NCBI RefSeq assembly: GCF_000341345.1
Contig: NC_020302.1
Location: 2,956,075 to 3,020,074 of the forward strand
Reading direction: 5' to 3'
Source of the DNA: Corynebacterium halotolerans YIM 70093 = DSM 44683
Lineage (GTDB): Bacteria; Actinomycetota; Actinomycetes; Mycobacteriales; Mycobacteriaceae
Length of the DNA: 64,000 nt
Shown one piece after another: positions 38,547 through 48,311 of the stretch. The stretch's first letter is position 1, and every line of letters begins with the position of its first letter. Position numbers and translations under genes: made by a program. The notes beneath the pieces were generated by a model, which had not been told where the DNA came from, did not search any database, and saw only the letters and a list, made by a program, of their open reading frames with translations.

Positions 38547-40838
38547 ATGACCCAGACGCAGCCTCCGGTCGACCTGCTCCAGATCGACCTCGGTGTGACC
38601 GGCATGACGTGCACCTCCTGCTCGTCACGGGTGCAGCGCAAGCTCAACAAGCTCGACGGCGTGGACGCGAGCGTCAACTTCGCCACCGAGTCGGCCTCCG
38701 TGAGGTACGACCCCGGCAAGACCGATCCCGACCGTCTCATCGAGGTCGTGCGCGGGGCCGGCTACGACGCCTTCGCCATGGCCGGTGCCGACGACGCCCC
38801 GGCAGACACCGGGGACGCCGGCGACGTCGCCCCCGGCGCGGGCGATCCGCAGGACCAGATCAAGGCGGCCCGCGAGCGCGAGGCCGACGAGCTGAAGAAG
38901 CGGCTGATCGTCTCGGCGATCCTGACGGTGCCGATCACCCTGCTGAGCATGATCCCCGCCCTGCAGTTCACCAACTGGCAGTGGGCGGTACTCACGATGG
39001 CCACCCCGGTGTTCTTCTGGGGCGGCGCGCCCTTCCACAGGGCGACGTTGACCAACCTGCGCCACGGCTCGTTCACCATGGACACGCTGATCACCCTGGG
39101 TACGACGGCGGCCTACGTGTGGTCGCTGTGGGCGCTGTTCCTCGGCAACGCCGGCACGCCGGGCATGACGATGGAGATGCACCTGCTGCCGACGGACTCC
39201 ACGATGAACGACATCTACCTGGAGACCACGGCCGTCGTCATCACGTTCCTGCTGCTCGGCCGCTGGTTCGAGACGAAGGCCAAGGGCCGGTCCTCCGAGG
39301 CGCTGCGCGCGCTGCTCGACATGGGCGCCAAGGACGCCGCCGTGATCCGCGACGGCGCGGAGCACCGCGTACCGGTCAACCAGCTGAAGGTCGGGGATGT
39401 CTTCATCGTCCGCCCGGGCGAGAAGATCGCCACGGACGGCCGTGTCACCGAGGGCTCCTCGGCCATCGACGAATCGATGCTCACCGGCGAGTCCGTGCCC
39501 GTGGAGGCGACCCGGGGCTCCACGGTCACCGGTGCCACGCTGAACACCTCCGGCCGCCTGTTGGTGGAGGTTACCCGCACCGGCGCCGACACCACCCTGG
39601 CGCAGATGGCCAAGCTGGTCACCGACGCCCAGGCGAAGAAGGCACCGGTCGAGCGCCTGGTGGACCGCATCTCCCAGGTCTTCGTGCCGGCGGTCATCGC
39701 CATCTCGCTCGCCACGCTCGCGGTCCACCTGTTCACCGGCAGCGGCACCGCCCCCGCCTTCACCGCGGCCGTCGCCGTCCTGATCATCGCCTGCCCCTGC
39801 GCCCTCGGCCTGGCCACCCCCACCGCCCTGCTCGTGGGCACCGGCCGCGGCGCCCAGCTGGGCCTGCTGATCAAGGGCCCGGAGATCCTGGAGTCCACCA
39901 AGCAGGTCGACACCATCGTCATGGACAAGACCGGCACCGTCACCTCCGGCGTCATGTCCGTCGCGGGCGTCACCACCGGCGAGGGCTTCGAGCGTGACGA
40001 CGTCCTGGCCAAGGCCGCGGCCGTCGAATCCGCCTCCGAGCACCCCATCGCCCGGGCCATCGTCCGCGAGGCCGAGCGCACCGTCCCGGTGCCGGCCGTG
40101 ACCGGCTTCGCCAACACCGCCGGCCGGGGCGTGACGGGCACGGTCGACGGCCGGGAGGTCACCGTCGGCCGCCCGGCCGGGGATCTGCCCGTCGACCTGC
40201 AGTCCGCCTTCGACGACGCCCAGACCCGGGGAGGCACCCCGGTGGTCGTCCAGATCGACGGCCGCAACGCCGGCGTGATCGCCGTCCGCGACACCGTGAA
40301 GCCGACCTCCGCCGCCGCGGTTGCCGGTCTGAAGGAACTGGGCCTGACCCCGATGCTGCTCACGGGTGACAACGCCGGCGCCGCGAAGGCGGTGGCCACC
40401 GAGGTCGGCATCGACGCGGCACACGTCATCGCCGAGGTCATGCCGGACGACAAGGTCAGCGTCGTCGAAAAGCTCCAGAACGACGGCCGCCGCGTGGCCA
40501 TGGTCGGCGACGGGGTCAACGACGCCGCCGCGCTCGCCCAGTCGGACCTGGGGCTGGCCATGGGCGCGGGCACCGATGTGGCCATCGAGGCCTCCGACAT
40601 CACCCTGATGAACAACGACCTGCGTTCGACCGTCGACGCCATCCGGCTGTCCCGCCGCACACTCGGCACGATCAGGGGAAACCTGTTCTGGGCCTTCGCC
40701 TACAACGTCGCACTCATCCCGGTCGCGGCCCTCGGCCTGCTCAACCCGATGCTCGCGGGTGTCGCCATGGCCTTCTCCTCGGTCTTCGTCGTGTCCAACT
40801 CCCTGCGGCTGCGTGGCTTCCGGCCCTCCCACGCGTGA
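38547..40838 (+). CDS. copA: Copper-translocating P1B-type ATPase
   Basis: 763 residues. One N-terminal HMA domain (GMTCTSC, C22 and C25), a linker rich in Asp/Ala/Gly, then eight transmembrane helices with the ion-binding CPC ([13 protein letters not shown]). The catalytic parts are intact: TGES in the actuator domain, DKTGT phosphorylation site, SEHPIARAI, and [10 protein letters not shown]. These mark Cu(I) export ATPases. It is separately transcribed from the copZ genes but carries the same type of operator. The CPC and HMA motifs make copper (or silver) much more likely than zinc or cadmium. Confidence 0.97.
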   Translation: MTQTQPPVDLLQIDLGVTGMTCTSCSSRVQRKLNKLDGVDASVNFATESASVRYDPGKTDPDRLIEVVRGAGYDAFAMAGADDAPADTGDAGDVAPGAGDPQDQIKAAREREADELKKRLIVSAILTVPITLLSMIPALQFTNWQWAVLTMATPVFFWGGAPFHRATLTNLRHGSFTMDTLITLGTTAAYVWSLWALFLGNAGTPGMTMEMHLLPTDSTMNDIYLETTAVVITFLLLGRWFETKAKGRSSEALRALLDMGAKDAAVIRDGAEHRVPVNQLKVGDVFIVRPGEKIATDGRVTEGSSAIDESMLTGESVPVEATRGSTVTGATLNTSGRLLVEVTRTGADTTLAQMAKLVTDAQAKKAPVERLVDRISQVFVPAVIAISLATLAVHLFTGSGTAPAFTAAVAVLIIACPCALGLATPTALLVGTGRGAQLGLLIKGPEILESTKQVDTIVMDKTGTVTSGVMSVAGVTTGEGFERDDVLAKAAAVESASEHPIARAIVREAERTVPVPAVTGFANTAGRGVTGTVDGREVTVGRPAGDLPVDLQSAFDDAQTRGGTPVVVQIDGRNAGVIAVRDTVKPTSAAAVAGLKELGLTPMLLTGDNAGAAKAVATEVGIDAAHVIAEVMPDDKVSVVEKLQNDGRRVAMVGDGVNDAAALAQSDLGLAMGAGTDVAIEASDITLMNNDLRSTVDAIRLSRRTLGTIRGNLFWAFAYNVALIPVAALGLLNPMLAGVAMAFSSVFVVSNSLRLRGFRPSHA

Positions 40839-40996
40839 TGCCCCCGCGTGATTGTGGCGCCGATTCACCGGCGATACAGTGAGCGCATCCGTTCCGCCCC
40901 CGGCACCGTGACGAGCGGTGGTCCGGGGGCGCGGCGTTTTCGTGGGCGAGGAGGTGCCGACACCGGGCCGGCACCGTGGTGAAAGGGTTGCCGCGC

Positions 40997-42346
40997 ATGA
41001 GCGAACGACTGACCAGGAATGAACGTCTCGACCGGTTACCGGTCACAGGAAGGCACCGGCGGCTGCTGGTGGGCTCCGGCATCGGCTGGGCCCTGGACGC
41101 GATGGACGTCGGCCTGATCTCCTTCATCATGGCGGCCCTGGCCGTGCACTGGGGGCTGACCTCGACGGAGACCTCCTGGCTGGCGTCCATCGGCTTCGTG
41201 GGCATGGCCATCGGCGCGACCTTCGGCGGCCTGCTGGCCGACCGCTTCGGCCGCCGGCAGGTCTTCGCCCTCACGCTGCTGGTCTACGGTCTGGCCACCG
41301 GCGCCTCCGCCCTGGCCACCGGCCTCGGCGTGCTCATCGTGCTGCGGTTCATCATCGGCCTCGGCCTGGGCGCGGAGCTGCCGGTGGCCTCCACCCTGGT
41401 CTCCGAGTTCGCGCCGCGGCGCATCCGTGGCCGCATGGTCGTCCTGCTCGAGGCGTTCTGGGCACTCGGCTGGATCGCCGCGGCCGTGATCGGCGCCTTC
41501 GTGGTCACCGCCTCCGAGAACGGCTGGCGTTGGGCGCTGGCCCTGGGCATGATTCCCACCGTCTACGCCCTCTATGTGCGTCGCGGCCTGCCGGAGTCCG
41601 TCCGCTTCCTGGAGAAGAAGGGCCGCCACGGGGAGGCGGAGGAGGTCGTGTCCTCCTTCGAGGCGCAGGTGCCGCGCGATGAGCTGGCCCGTATCGACGC
41701 CGCGAATTCCGCGGAGGCCTCCCGCACCGGGGCCGTGGCCCGCGAAGGGCTCCCCGATGAGACCTCCATCTGGTCGAGGGCCCTGCGCGGGCGCACCGCC
41801 GCCCTGTGGATCATCTGGTTCAGTGTGAACCTCGCCTACTACGGTGCGTTCATCTGGATTCCGTCGCTGCTGGTCGGCCAGGGCTTCACCCTGGTCCAGT
41901 CCTTCACCTTCACGCTGATCATCACGCTCGCCCAGCTGCCGGGCTACGCGACGGCCGCCTGGCTCATCGAGCGGTGGGGGCGGCGCAGGACCCTGGCGGT
42001 GTTCCTCATCGGCTCGGCCGCGGCCGCCGCCTTCTACGGCACCGCGGACACCGAGACGCTGATCATCATCGCCGGCTGCCTACTGTCCTTCTTCAACCTG
42101 GGCGCCTGGGGCGCGCTCTACGCCATCGGCCCGGAGCTCTACCCCACCAATATCCGTGGCGCCGGGACCGGGGCCGCCGCCGGTTTCGGACGCCTGGCCT
42201 CCATCATCGCCCCGCTGATCGTTCCCCCGATCCTCGCGTTCGGCGGGCCGCTGGTCCTGTTCGGCCTGTTCTCCGCCGCCTTCTTCATCGCGGCGGTCGC
42301 CGCGTTCACGCTGCCCGAGCAGCGCGGAAAAATCCTCGACGCCTGA
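40997..42346 (+). CDS. MFS transporter, metabolite:H+ symporter/NiaP-like
   Basis: 449 residues from the ATG at 40997 (GAAAGGG upstream; a GTG at 40976 is possible). Twelve hydrophobic segments with the start ALDAMDVGLISFIMAALAV, loop GGLLADRFGRRQVF, and GLGLGAELPVASTLVSEFAP are typical of the sugar-porter/aromatic-acid/niacin-like branch. The central loop is hydrophilic with Glu/Ala/Arg. Substrate possibly an organic acid, sugar or vitamin; not determinable. The stop codon lies within a hairpin shared with the convergent small gene. Confidence 0.88.
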   Translation: MSERLTRNERLDRLPVTGRHRRLLVGSGIGWALDAMDVGLISFIMAALAVHWGLTSTETSWLASIGFVGMAIGATFGGLLADRFGRRQVFALTLLVYGLATGASALATGLGVLIVLRFIIGLGLGAELPVASTLVSEFAPRRIRGRMVVLLEAFWALGWIAAAVIGAFVVTASENGWRWALALGMIPTVYALYVRRGLPESVRFLEKKGRHGEAEEVVSSFEAQVPRDELARIDAANSAEASRTGAVAREGLPDETSIWSRALRGRTAALWIIWFSVNLAYYGAFIWIPSLLVGQGFTLVQSFTFTLIITLAQLPGYATAAWLIERWGRRRTLAVFLIGSAAAAAFYGTADTETLIIIAGCLLSFFNLGAWGALYAIGPELYPTNIRGAGTGAAAGFGRLASIIAPLIVPPILAFGGPLVLFGLFSAAFFIAAVAAFTLPEQRGKILDA

Positions 42347-42364
42347 ATGGTGGCGTCGAGGATT
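42331..42364 (-). terminator. Terminator of the 59-residue gene, overlapping the MFS 3' end
   Basis: AATCCTCGACGCC (42331-42343) pairs perfectly over 13 bases with GGCGTCGAGGATT (42352-42364). On the minus strand the stem is followed by TTTCC, so it fits the small minus-strand gene best. The MFS stop codon lies in the loop. Confidence 0.8.
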
Positions 42365-42397
42365 CGGCCGTGAGCCACGGGATTCCGGCCGGTGTCA

Positions 42398-42577
42398 TCA
42401 GCGGGCGAAGGAGAACATCTCCGCCACCCGGTCGAAGATTCCGGGCTTCTTCTTCGGCGCGGTGAAGTCGTTGATGTTGCGCGGCACGTTGAGCAGGATG
42501 GTGGCGTGATCAGTGCGACGGACAGTGATCGCGTGGTTCAGAGAGGCCGTGGAAGGGTCAAAGGCGCGGCAGGTCAT
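42398..42577 (-). CDS. Small 59-residue protein of unknown function
   Basis: The protein begins MTCRAFDPSTASLNHAITV, continues with TILLNVPRNINDFTAPKKKP, and ends GIFDRVAEMFSFAR. A strong ribosome binding site (GAGGAG, seven bases before the ATG at 42577), a termination hairpin right after the stop, and plausible codon use support a real gene. It has one Cys, no signal peptide or membrane helix. I do not recognise a family. Two sequences resembling DtxR iron boxes lie 120-170 bases upstream. Confidence 0.75.
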   Translation of the reverse strand: MTCRAFDPSTASLNHAITVRRTDHATILLNVPRNINDFTAPKKKPGIFDRVAEMFSFAR

Positions 42578-42989
42578 GTCGGGCTCCTCAATGGTGTGTG
42601 GGGGCTTATCCGTTGATCCGTGCCCGAGGGTGGGGCTCGGTGGTGATCCGGTCGTTCGTTGGCCCTGACTTTAGCCGGATTCCCCCTGCTCAGACACCAT
42701 TGGTAAGCCACGCCTAAGTGAAGCAGCCCTTAAATAGGGTGACCTAAAAAGTCCGCCTTCCTCCGGTTTTGCCATGCTTTTCAGTGATACAGGTCACCAG
42801 TGCCCGATCCCCATTGAACTGTGTCACTTAATTTTTCGCCCCATTTCGGGGGTGGTTCCGATGAGGGGAAACCCCGGCGTTGACCCGGGGGAGGGCGCGC
42901 GATTGTGCGGAAGTGCGGTATAGGACCTGAGCCCGGTGCGTAGACTGAGCCCACTGATGGACTGAGCGGCACCGGCGAGGAGGAACCGG
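42578..42989. promoter_or_regulatory. Divergent regulatory region with DtxR-box-like sequences
   Basis: About 410 bases with no gene. ATTGGTAAGCCACGCCTAA (42699-42717) matches the corynebacterial DtxR consensus TTAGGTTAGCCTAACCTAA at 13 of 19 positions, and CTTAAATAGGGTGACCTAA (42729-42747) at 12 of 19. These counts were made by eye. The region feeds the 59-residue gene on the minus strand and the MFS gene on the plus strand. Near 42813, TTGAAC could be a plus-strand -35. Confidence 0.4.
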
Positions 42990-44198
42990 ATGGTGAAACA
43001 TGACTGGCTGCGCGTGGGACTCGGGATGTTCATCATCGCGTTCGGGGCGAATATCTTCGCTCCCCTGTTACCCGCCTACCGCCTCGGGGCGGGTCTCTCC
43101 CAGTCCCAGGTGACCTTCCTGCTCGCCATCTACGTCGCGGGCCTGATTCCCGCGCTGCTGATCGGTGGTCCGCTCTCCGACCTCCACGGCCGACGCGCGA
43201 TCATGCGTCCGGCCCTGGTGGCGTCCGCGGTGGGCTCGCTCGTGCTCTCCGCCGGGATCACGGGATCCGTGGCGGTGCTGTCAGCGGGCCGCTTCATCGC
43301 CGGGGCGGCCATCGGGTTGGTCATGGCCGCGGGGGCGGCCTGGCTCAAGGAGTTGTCCACCGGCCCGGCCCACCTCGGGGCCCGACGGGCCACCGTCGCC
43401 CTGTCCGTCGGCTTCGGCCTGGGGCCGCTGATCAGTGGACTCATCGCGGAGCTTCTCCCCCACCCCGACCTGCTCCCCTACCTCATGCACCTGGCCCTGC
43501 TCGCGGTGATCGGCCCACTCGTGTGGACGACGCGGACGGTGGCACCGCAGTCGACGCCACGGGCCTGGTTCTCCCGGAGCGTGTTCTCGGGCCGCTTCCT
43601 GTGGACGGTGGCGGCATGGGCACCCTGGGTCTTCGGTGCCGCCAGCCTCTCGTTCGCGACCCTGCCCGCCCTGGTGGCGGATTCCGTGTCCCACCTCATC
43701 GCCTACACCGGTTTCATCGCGGCCGTCACCATGGGCACCGGCGCGTTCATCCAGCCCGTGGCCACCCGCTTCGCCCGGATCCCGCCCGCCGTCCCGGGCC
43801 TGGGCCTGACGGTGGTGGGCATGCTCGCCGCGGTGGCCGTCGCGGTCACGGAATCCGCGTGGCTGGTGGTGCCGGCTGCCGTGCTGCTCGGCGCCGGCTA
43901 CGGCGTCCTGATGGTCTCGGGGCTACGGGAGGTCCAGGCGATCGCCCCGCGCTCCGAGCTGGGTGCGGCCACCGCGGTGTTCTACTCCCTGACGTATATC
44001 GGCTTCTTCGCCCCGTTCGCACTGTCCTACCTGGGGCCGCTCATCGGTTACCCCACCTGCTTCCTCATCGGGGCCGTGGTGGCGGGTCTGTCGGCCGTGC
44101 CGGTCGTCGTCACCAACGCACGGTCCACCCGCCCGGTACGGACCCCGGTCCAGTCCGCGCCCACCGGACGCCCGACCAGGATCCGGGACGGTGACTGA
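42990..44198 (+). CDS. MFS transporter (multidrug-type)
   Basis: 402 residues with 12 hydrophobic segments. The loop GGPLSDLHGRRAIMRPAL after TM2 is the MFS motif A, and the N-terminal GLGMFIIAFGANIFAPLLPA fits the 12-TM drug:H+ antiporter branch. GAGGAG precedes the ATG. A basic Pro/Arg-rich tail follows the last helix. Possibly an exporter. No regulator is adjacent; the upstream region contains DtxR-like boxes that may belong to the opposite gene. Confidence 0.88.
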   Translation: MVKHDWLRVGLGMFIIAFGANIFAPLLPAYRLGAGLSQSQVTFLLAIYVAGLIPALLIGGPLSDLHGRRAIMRPALVASAVGSLVLSAGITGSVAVLSAGRFIAGAAIGLVMAAGAAWLKELSTGPAHLGARRATVALSVGFGLGPLISGLIAELLPHPDLLPYLMHLALLAVIGPLVWTTRTVAPQSTPRAWFSRSVFSGRFLWTVAAWAPWVFGAASLSFATLPALVADSVSHLIAYTGFIAAVTMGTGAFIQPVATRFARIPPAVPGLGLTVVGMLAAVAVAVTESAWLVVPAAVLLGAGYGVLMVSGLREVQAIAPRSELGAATAVFYSLTYIGFFAPFALSYLGPLIGYPTCFLIGAVVAGLSAVPVVVTNARSTRPVRTPVQSAPTGRPTRIRDGD

Positions 44199-44245
44199 CG
44201 GCGACCGCGCGGGCCGACGCCGGGGCGCAAGAGGTTGCGGCGTGG

Positions 44246-45709
44246 TCAGCCGCGCGCCATATCCACGAAGCGGGAGTAGTGCAGCTGGTGGGCGACGGAG
44301 ACGGTGTCGATGGGGCCACCCCGGTGCTTGGCCAGGATAATGTCGGCCTCGCCGGCACGTTCATTGTCCTTGTCCTGGGAGTCCGGGCGGTAGAGCAGCA
44401 TGACCATGTCGGCGTCCTGCTCCAGGGAGCCGGACTCACGCAGATCGGCCAGCTGCGGACGCTTGTCGGTACGGGCCTCCGGGCCACGGTTGAGCTGCGA
44501 GATGGCGATGACCGGAACGTCAAGCTCCTTGGCCAGCAGCTTGAGCTGACGGGAGAACTCCGAAACCTCCTGCTGACGGGACTCGACCTGGCGGCCCGAG
44601 CTCATCAGCTGCAGGTAGTCGAGCACCACCAGCTGCAGGTCATGCTTCTGCTTGAGACGGCGGGCCTTGGAACGGATCTCCATCATGGTCAGGTTGGGGG
44701 AGTCGTCGATGAACAACGGGGCCTCGGAGATCTGCCCCACACGGGTGGCGAGCTTGGCCCACTGCTCATCGGTCATCCGGCCGGCACGCATGTCCGACAG
44801 TCGGATCTCCGTCTCCGCGGACATCAGGCGCATCACGATCTCGGACTTGCTCATCTCGAGCGAGAAAATGGCCGACGCCTTGCCGTGTTTGATGGACGCC
44901 GAGCGCATGAAGTCCAGCGCCATGGTGGACTTACCAACGCCCGGCCGGGCGGCGACGATGATCATCTGCCCACCGTGCAGACCGTTGGTGAGGTTGTCCA
45001 GGTCGATGAATCCGGTGGGGATGCCCTGTGCGAGGCCACCGGTGGTGGCGATCGCGTCGAGCTCGTCCATGGTCGGCTGGATCATGTCGGCCAGGACGGC
45101 GTAGTCCTCGGTCTCGGTGCGCTGGGCGACCGCGAAGACCTCCTGCTGGGCGAGGTCGAGGACCGCCTCGACCTCCGCCCCCTCGGTGCCCTCGTAACCG
45201 AGCTGCACCACCCGCGTGCCGGCCTCGACCAGACGCCGGAGCACGGCCTTCTCGGCGACGATCTCGGCGTAGTAGCGGGCGTTCGCGGCCGTCGGCACGG
45301 ACGAGATCAGCGTGTGGAGGTACGGGGCACCGCCGACGCGCTCGAGATCGTTGTCGCGGTCGAGCCGGGCGGCGACGATGACGGGGTCGATGTCCTTGTT
45401 GTTCGACCACAGGTCGATCATCGCCTGGTAGATCAGCTGGTGCGCCGGATGGTAGAAATCGTCCGGGCTCAGGTCGCCGATGATTTCCGAGACCGTGTTG
45501 GGACTGAGCAACATCGCACCCAGCACGCCCTGTTCGGCGTCCCGGTCATGTGGGGGTTGGCGGAATTCCCCGAAGTTGGCGCGCGCCGGTACATTGTCCC
45601 GGTTCCGGTAGCGCCGCGAGCCGCCGCTCTCCGGCGGCTCGGGGGCCGGCGGCTCGGCGGGCGGGACGTAGTCGTCGTCGAAGCTGGCCCCACCAATTCC
45701 CGCGGTCAT
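44246..45709 (-). CDS. dnaB: Replicative DNA helicase DnaB
   Basis: 487 residues from the ATG at 45709. After a Pro-rich N-terminal extension comes the DnaB N-terminal domain (DRDAEQGVLGAMLLS, FYHPAHQLIYQAM), then the RecA-like motor with Walker A AARPGVGKSTMAL, Walker B-like LQLVVLDYLQLM, and QLADLRESGSLEQDADMVM. No intein is present, in contrast to the intein-containing dnaB of M. tuberculosis. A variant DnaA-box-like GGTGGATAA lies in the upstream region near 45802. It unwinds DNA at the replication fork. Confidence 0.97.
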   Translation of the reverse strand: MTAGIGGASFDDDYVPPAEPPAPEPPESGGSRRYRNRDNVPARANFGEFRQPPHDRDAEQGVLGAMLLSPNTVSEIIGDLSPDDFYHPAHQLIYQAMIDLWSNNKDIDPVIVAARLDRDNDLERVGGAPYLHTLISSVPTAANARYYAEIVAEKAVLRRLVEAGTRVVQLGYEGTEGAEVEAVLDLAQQEVFAVAQRTETEDYAVLADMIQPTMDELDAIATTGGLAQGIPTGFIDLDNLTNGLHGGQMIIVAARPGVGKSTMALDFMRSASIKHGKASAIFSLEMSKSEIVMRLMSAETEIRLSDMRAGRMTDEQWAKLATRVGQISEAPLFIDDSPNLTMMEIRSKARRLKQKHDLQLVVLDYLQLMSSGRQVESRQQEVSEFSRQLKLLAKELDVPVIAISQLNRGPEARTDKRPQLADLRESGSLEQDADMVMLLYRPDSQDKDNERAGEADIILAKHRGGPIDTVSVAHQLHYSRFVDMARG

Positions 45710-45876
45710 GACCCCGTTCCTTCCTACCCCAGAAGCTCTGTCCACCTGCTCAGACAGTGTAATTCTCTGCAGCTGTCTCACTGTACCAGCGCAGGGCAGA
45801 CGGTGGATAACCTGAATGTTGCGGCAACAAAGCAGGCGGTTGCCCACAGCCCCGCGCCCCGTCGGGAACCGGTCGG

Positions 45877-47772
45877 TCACTCCCGCCGTCGTACCGCACG
45901 GGAAATCGCGTCGGCGGCCCGGATGAGGCCGAGGTGGCTGAAGGCCTGCGGGAAATTGCCCGCCAGCCGCCCAGTGTCCGGGTCGTACTCCTCGGCCATG
46001 AGGTTCAGATCCGTGGTGTACTTCAGCAGCTCGTCCATGTGGCGGCGGGCGTCGTCGATCCGCCCGGAGGCCGCGTACTGCTCCACGAGCCAGAACGCAC
46101 AGATGAGGAAGGGGTACTCGTCGCCCTTGAGCCCGTCGATGCCGGCTTCGGTGCGGTATCGGTAGACCAGCCCGCCCTCGTCGACCAGATCCTTTTCGAT
46201 GCGCGCGACCGTCGCGAGCATCCGCGGATCGTCCGGGGTGATGAACTTGGTGTGGGGCAGCGCCAGCAGGGAGGCGTCCACCTCATAGCCGCCGTAGGTC
46301 TGGGTGAAGGTCTGCAGTTCCTCGTTCCAGCCGCGCTCGTGGATCTCGTCGTACAGCCGCTCGCGGTACTCCCGCCACACCTCCACGTCCCCCTCGTAGC
46401 CGTGCAGCTCCACCGCGCGGATGCCCTCGTTGAACGCCGCCCACATCATGGCCCGCCCGTGGGTGAAGTAGTGGGTGTCGCCGCGCATCTCCCAGATGCC
46501 GTGGTCCTTGCGGTCGTAGTTCTCGATCGTGTACTCCAGCAGCGCCGTCTGCAGGCCCCAGGAGTAGGGGGTGTCGTGGTAGCCGGCGTCGCGCAGCGCC
46601 GCCAGCGCGAGCATGACCTCGCCGGTGACGTCCGCCTGGTACTGTGCGGCCGCGCCGTTGCCGATGCGCACCGGCTGGGAGTTCTCGTAGCCGCGCAGGT
46701 GGGGAAGTTCCTGCTCGGGCAGCTCGCGCTCGCCGCCGAGCCCGTACATGATCTGCAGGTTCATCGGGTCCCCGGCCACGGCGCGGATGAGCCAGTCCCG
46801 CCAGGCGTGCGCACCCTTGACCAGCCCGTGGTTGACGAGCACCTCGACGGTCAGCGCCGCGTCGCGCAGCCACGTGTAGCGGTAGTCCCAGTTGCGGGAG
46901 CCCCCGAAATCCTCCGGCAGGGAGGCCGTGGGGGCCGCGGCGATGCCACCGGTCTCGACGTGGGTCAGCGCACGCAGGACGAGCAGGGAGCGGGCGACCT
47001 GGGGACGGTACAGCGGGTCCAGGTCGAGCTGCGCGAGCCAGTTGGTCCAGAATTCCTCCGTGTCCGCCAGCGCCACATCCACGTCGTCGGGCCTGGGCCA
47101 CTTGCGCCAGGGGCGGAACCAGGTCATCTCCCAGTCCCGGTGTTCTCCGGCGTCGATGCGGAAGGTGCCGGTCAGCCGCGGGGCGATGCCGCCGGAGGCC
47201 GCGGGGAGATCGGTGCCGGGCAGCTCGTCGTCCTGGGTCGGGGTGGTGGTGTCCTGCAGCAGCGGCCCCGAGATCAGCAGCCCCTCGGGACCGGCGGTGC
47301 ACAGCAGCCCGGTCTCGTCCCCGGAACCGGGCACCGTGACGGGGCGGAACCAGGGCAGGACGCGCGCGTAGGAGAAGCGCACCCGCAGATCGTGCTCGAC
47401 CTCCACGAAGCCCTCAAGGCATTCCACCCGCCGGATGATGTCGGCGCGGCGGTTCGACGGCGGGAGAAAGTCGAGGACCTTCGCGGTGCCGGTGGCCGAG
47501 CGCCAGATGGTCTCGAGGATGAAGGTGTCGCCCCGGTAGCTGCGCTCGACGACCGCGCCGCCCACGACGGACAACCGCCAGCGGCCGTTGTCCGGGTCCC
47601 CGAGCAGGGCCGCGAACACCGCCGGAGAGTCGAAACGGGGCAGGCACAACCAGTCGATCGAGCCGGTGCGGGAGACCAGTGGGCCGGTGCGCAGATCCGA
47701 GAGCAGCGCGTAGTCCTCCAGTGGAGTGGAGCGACGGGGCGGGGTCTTGATCGTCGGAGTCGCGTCAGCCAT
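45877..47772 (-). CDS. Glycoside hydrolase family 15 protein (trehalase/glucoamylase-like)
   Basis: 631 residues from the ATG at 47772 with AAGGAGG upstream. An N-terminal beta-sandwich (LEDYALLSDLRTGPLVSRTG, SIDWLCLPRFDSPAVFAALL) precedes an (alpha/alpha)6 catalytic barrel containing NWDYRYTWLRDAAL and GIWEMRGDTHYFTHGRAMMW. The second string supplies a conserved Glu likely to be the general acid. Mycobacterial relatives are trehalases. No signal peptide, so it should act in the cytoplasm on trehalose or related alpha-glucosides. Upstream lies a DnaA-box cluster rather than an ordinary promoter region. Confidence 0.9.
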   Translation of the reverse strand: MADATPTIKTPPRRSTPLEDYALLSDLRTGPLVSRTGSIDWLCLPRFDSPAVFAALLGDPDNGRWRLSVVGGAVVERSYRGDTFILETIWRSATGTAKVLDFLPPSNRRADIIRRVECLEGFVEVEHDLRVRFSYARVLPWFRPVTVPGSGDETGLLCTAGPEGLLISGPLLQDTTTPTQDDELPGTDLPAASGGIAPRLTGTFRIDAGEHRDWEMTWFRPWRKWPRPDDVDVALADTEEFWTNWLAQLDLDPLYRPQVARSLLVLRALTHVETGGIAAAPTASLPEDFGGSRNWDYRYTWLRDAALTVEVLVNHGLVKGAHAWRDWLIRAVAGDPMNLQIMYGLGGERELPEQELPHLRGYENSQPVRIGNGAAAQYQADVTGEVMLALAALRDAGYHDTPYSWGLQTALLEYTIENYDRKDHGIWEMRGDTHYFTHGRAMMWAAFNEGIRAVELHGYEGDVEVWREYRERLYDEIHERGWNEELQTFTQTYGGYEVDASLLALPHTKFITPDDPRMLATVARIEKDLVDEGGLVYRYRTEAGIDGLKGDEYPFLICAFWLVEQYAASGRIDDARRHMDELLKYTTDLNLMAEEYDPDTGRLAGNFPQAFSHLGLIRAADAISRAVRRRE

Positions 47773-47849
47773 GCCTCCTTTTCTACCCGTTCCCGGGGAC
47801 CCCCGTCGGGCGGGGAAACAGGCTGAGAATACACACCCCCGGCACAGAA

Positions 47850-48158
47850 TTGTCCACAGATCCTGTGGATAACTTCCGTCTTCCACCGTCAACGGACCGG
47901 CAGAGGCAGCCCGCCCTGTGGACAACTTGTGGACAACCGGGGGACACAATGGCGAGGGAAAAGGATAACCGCAGTTCAGGACCATTGTTCAGCTTGTGAA
48001 TAACCGCGCCCGAGCAGTGAATAACGGAGCCACCAGCTGGTTTGACAGCCCTCCGAAAAGCCGCTAATCGATGACCCACCCCAAAACTCCAGGTGAATTT
48101 GGTGGCCCTCAGGTTAACCGTGCAAAGTTTATCCACAAGTTATCCACAACTGTCCACA
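47850..48158. promoter_or_regulatory. Cluster of DnaA boxes
   Basis: Intergenic region of about 540 bases with nine-base DnaA boxes. Perfect TTGTCCACA or TTATCCACA: 47850 (+), 47864 (-), 47917 (-), 47928 (-), 48129 (+), 48140 (+). One-mismatch boxes: 47995 (TGTGAATAA) and 48150 (CTGTCCACA). The last three plus-strand boxes are spaced 11 and 10 bases apart, on one face of the helix. The region does not lie next to dnaA or dnaN, so it is more probably a DnaA-titrating or regulatory site than oriC. Confidence 0.85.
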
Positions 48159-48311
48159 GGTCCCGGGCCCACGGGAGAGCCACCCCTGTGGGAAGAAAGA
48201 CCGACGGCCCCGGCGGGAGTCCCGGCTCACATGAACCTGGACTTCCCGGCGGGGCCGCCGGCCTGCTGTTGTCGTTGGGCTAGCTGAACTAGCCGCCGTC
48301 TGACGCGTGAA

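Noticed and set aside
38625..40868. A 747-codon open frame antisense to copA
   Set aside because: It mirrors the copA frame in GC-rich DNA, its translation is low-complexity (Gly/Asp/Val-rich), and copA has all its catalytic motifs.
45934..47826. Long plus-strand frame opposite the GH15 gene (and a similar one opposite dnaB at 44279-46165)
   Set aside because: Both are shadows of well-supported minus-strand genes.
47773..48311. Chromosomal origin oriC
   Set aside because: DnaA boxes are present, but dnaA, dnaN, rpmH and rnpA are not in the window; the position next to rplI is not the usual corynebacterial origin.
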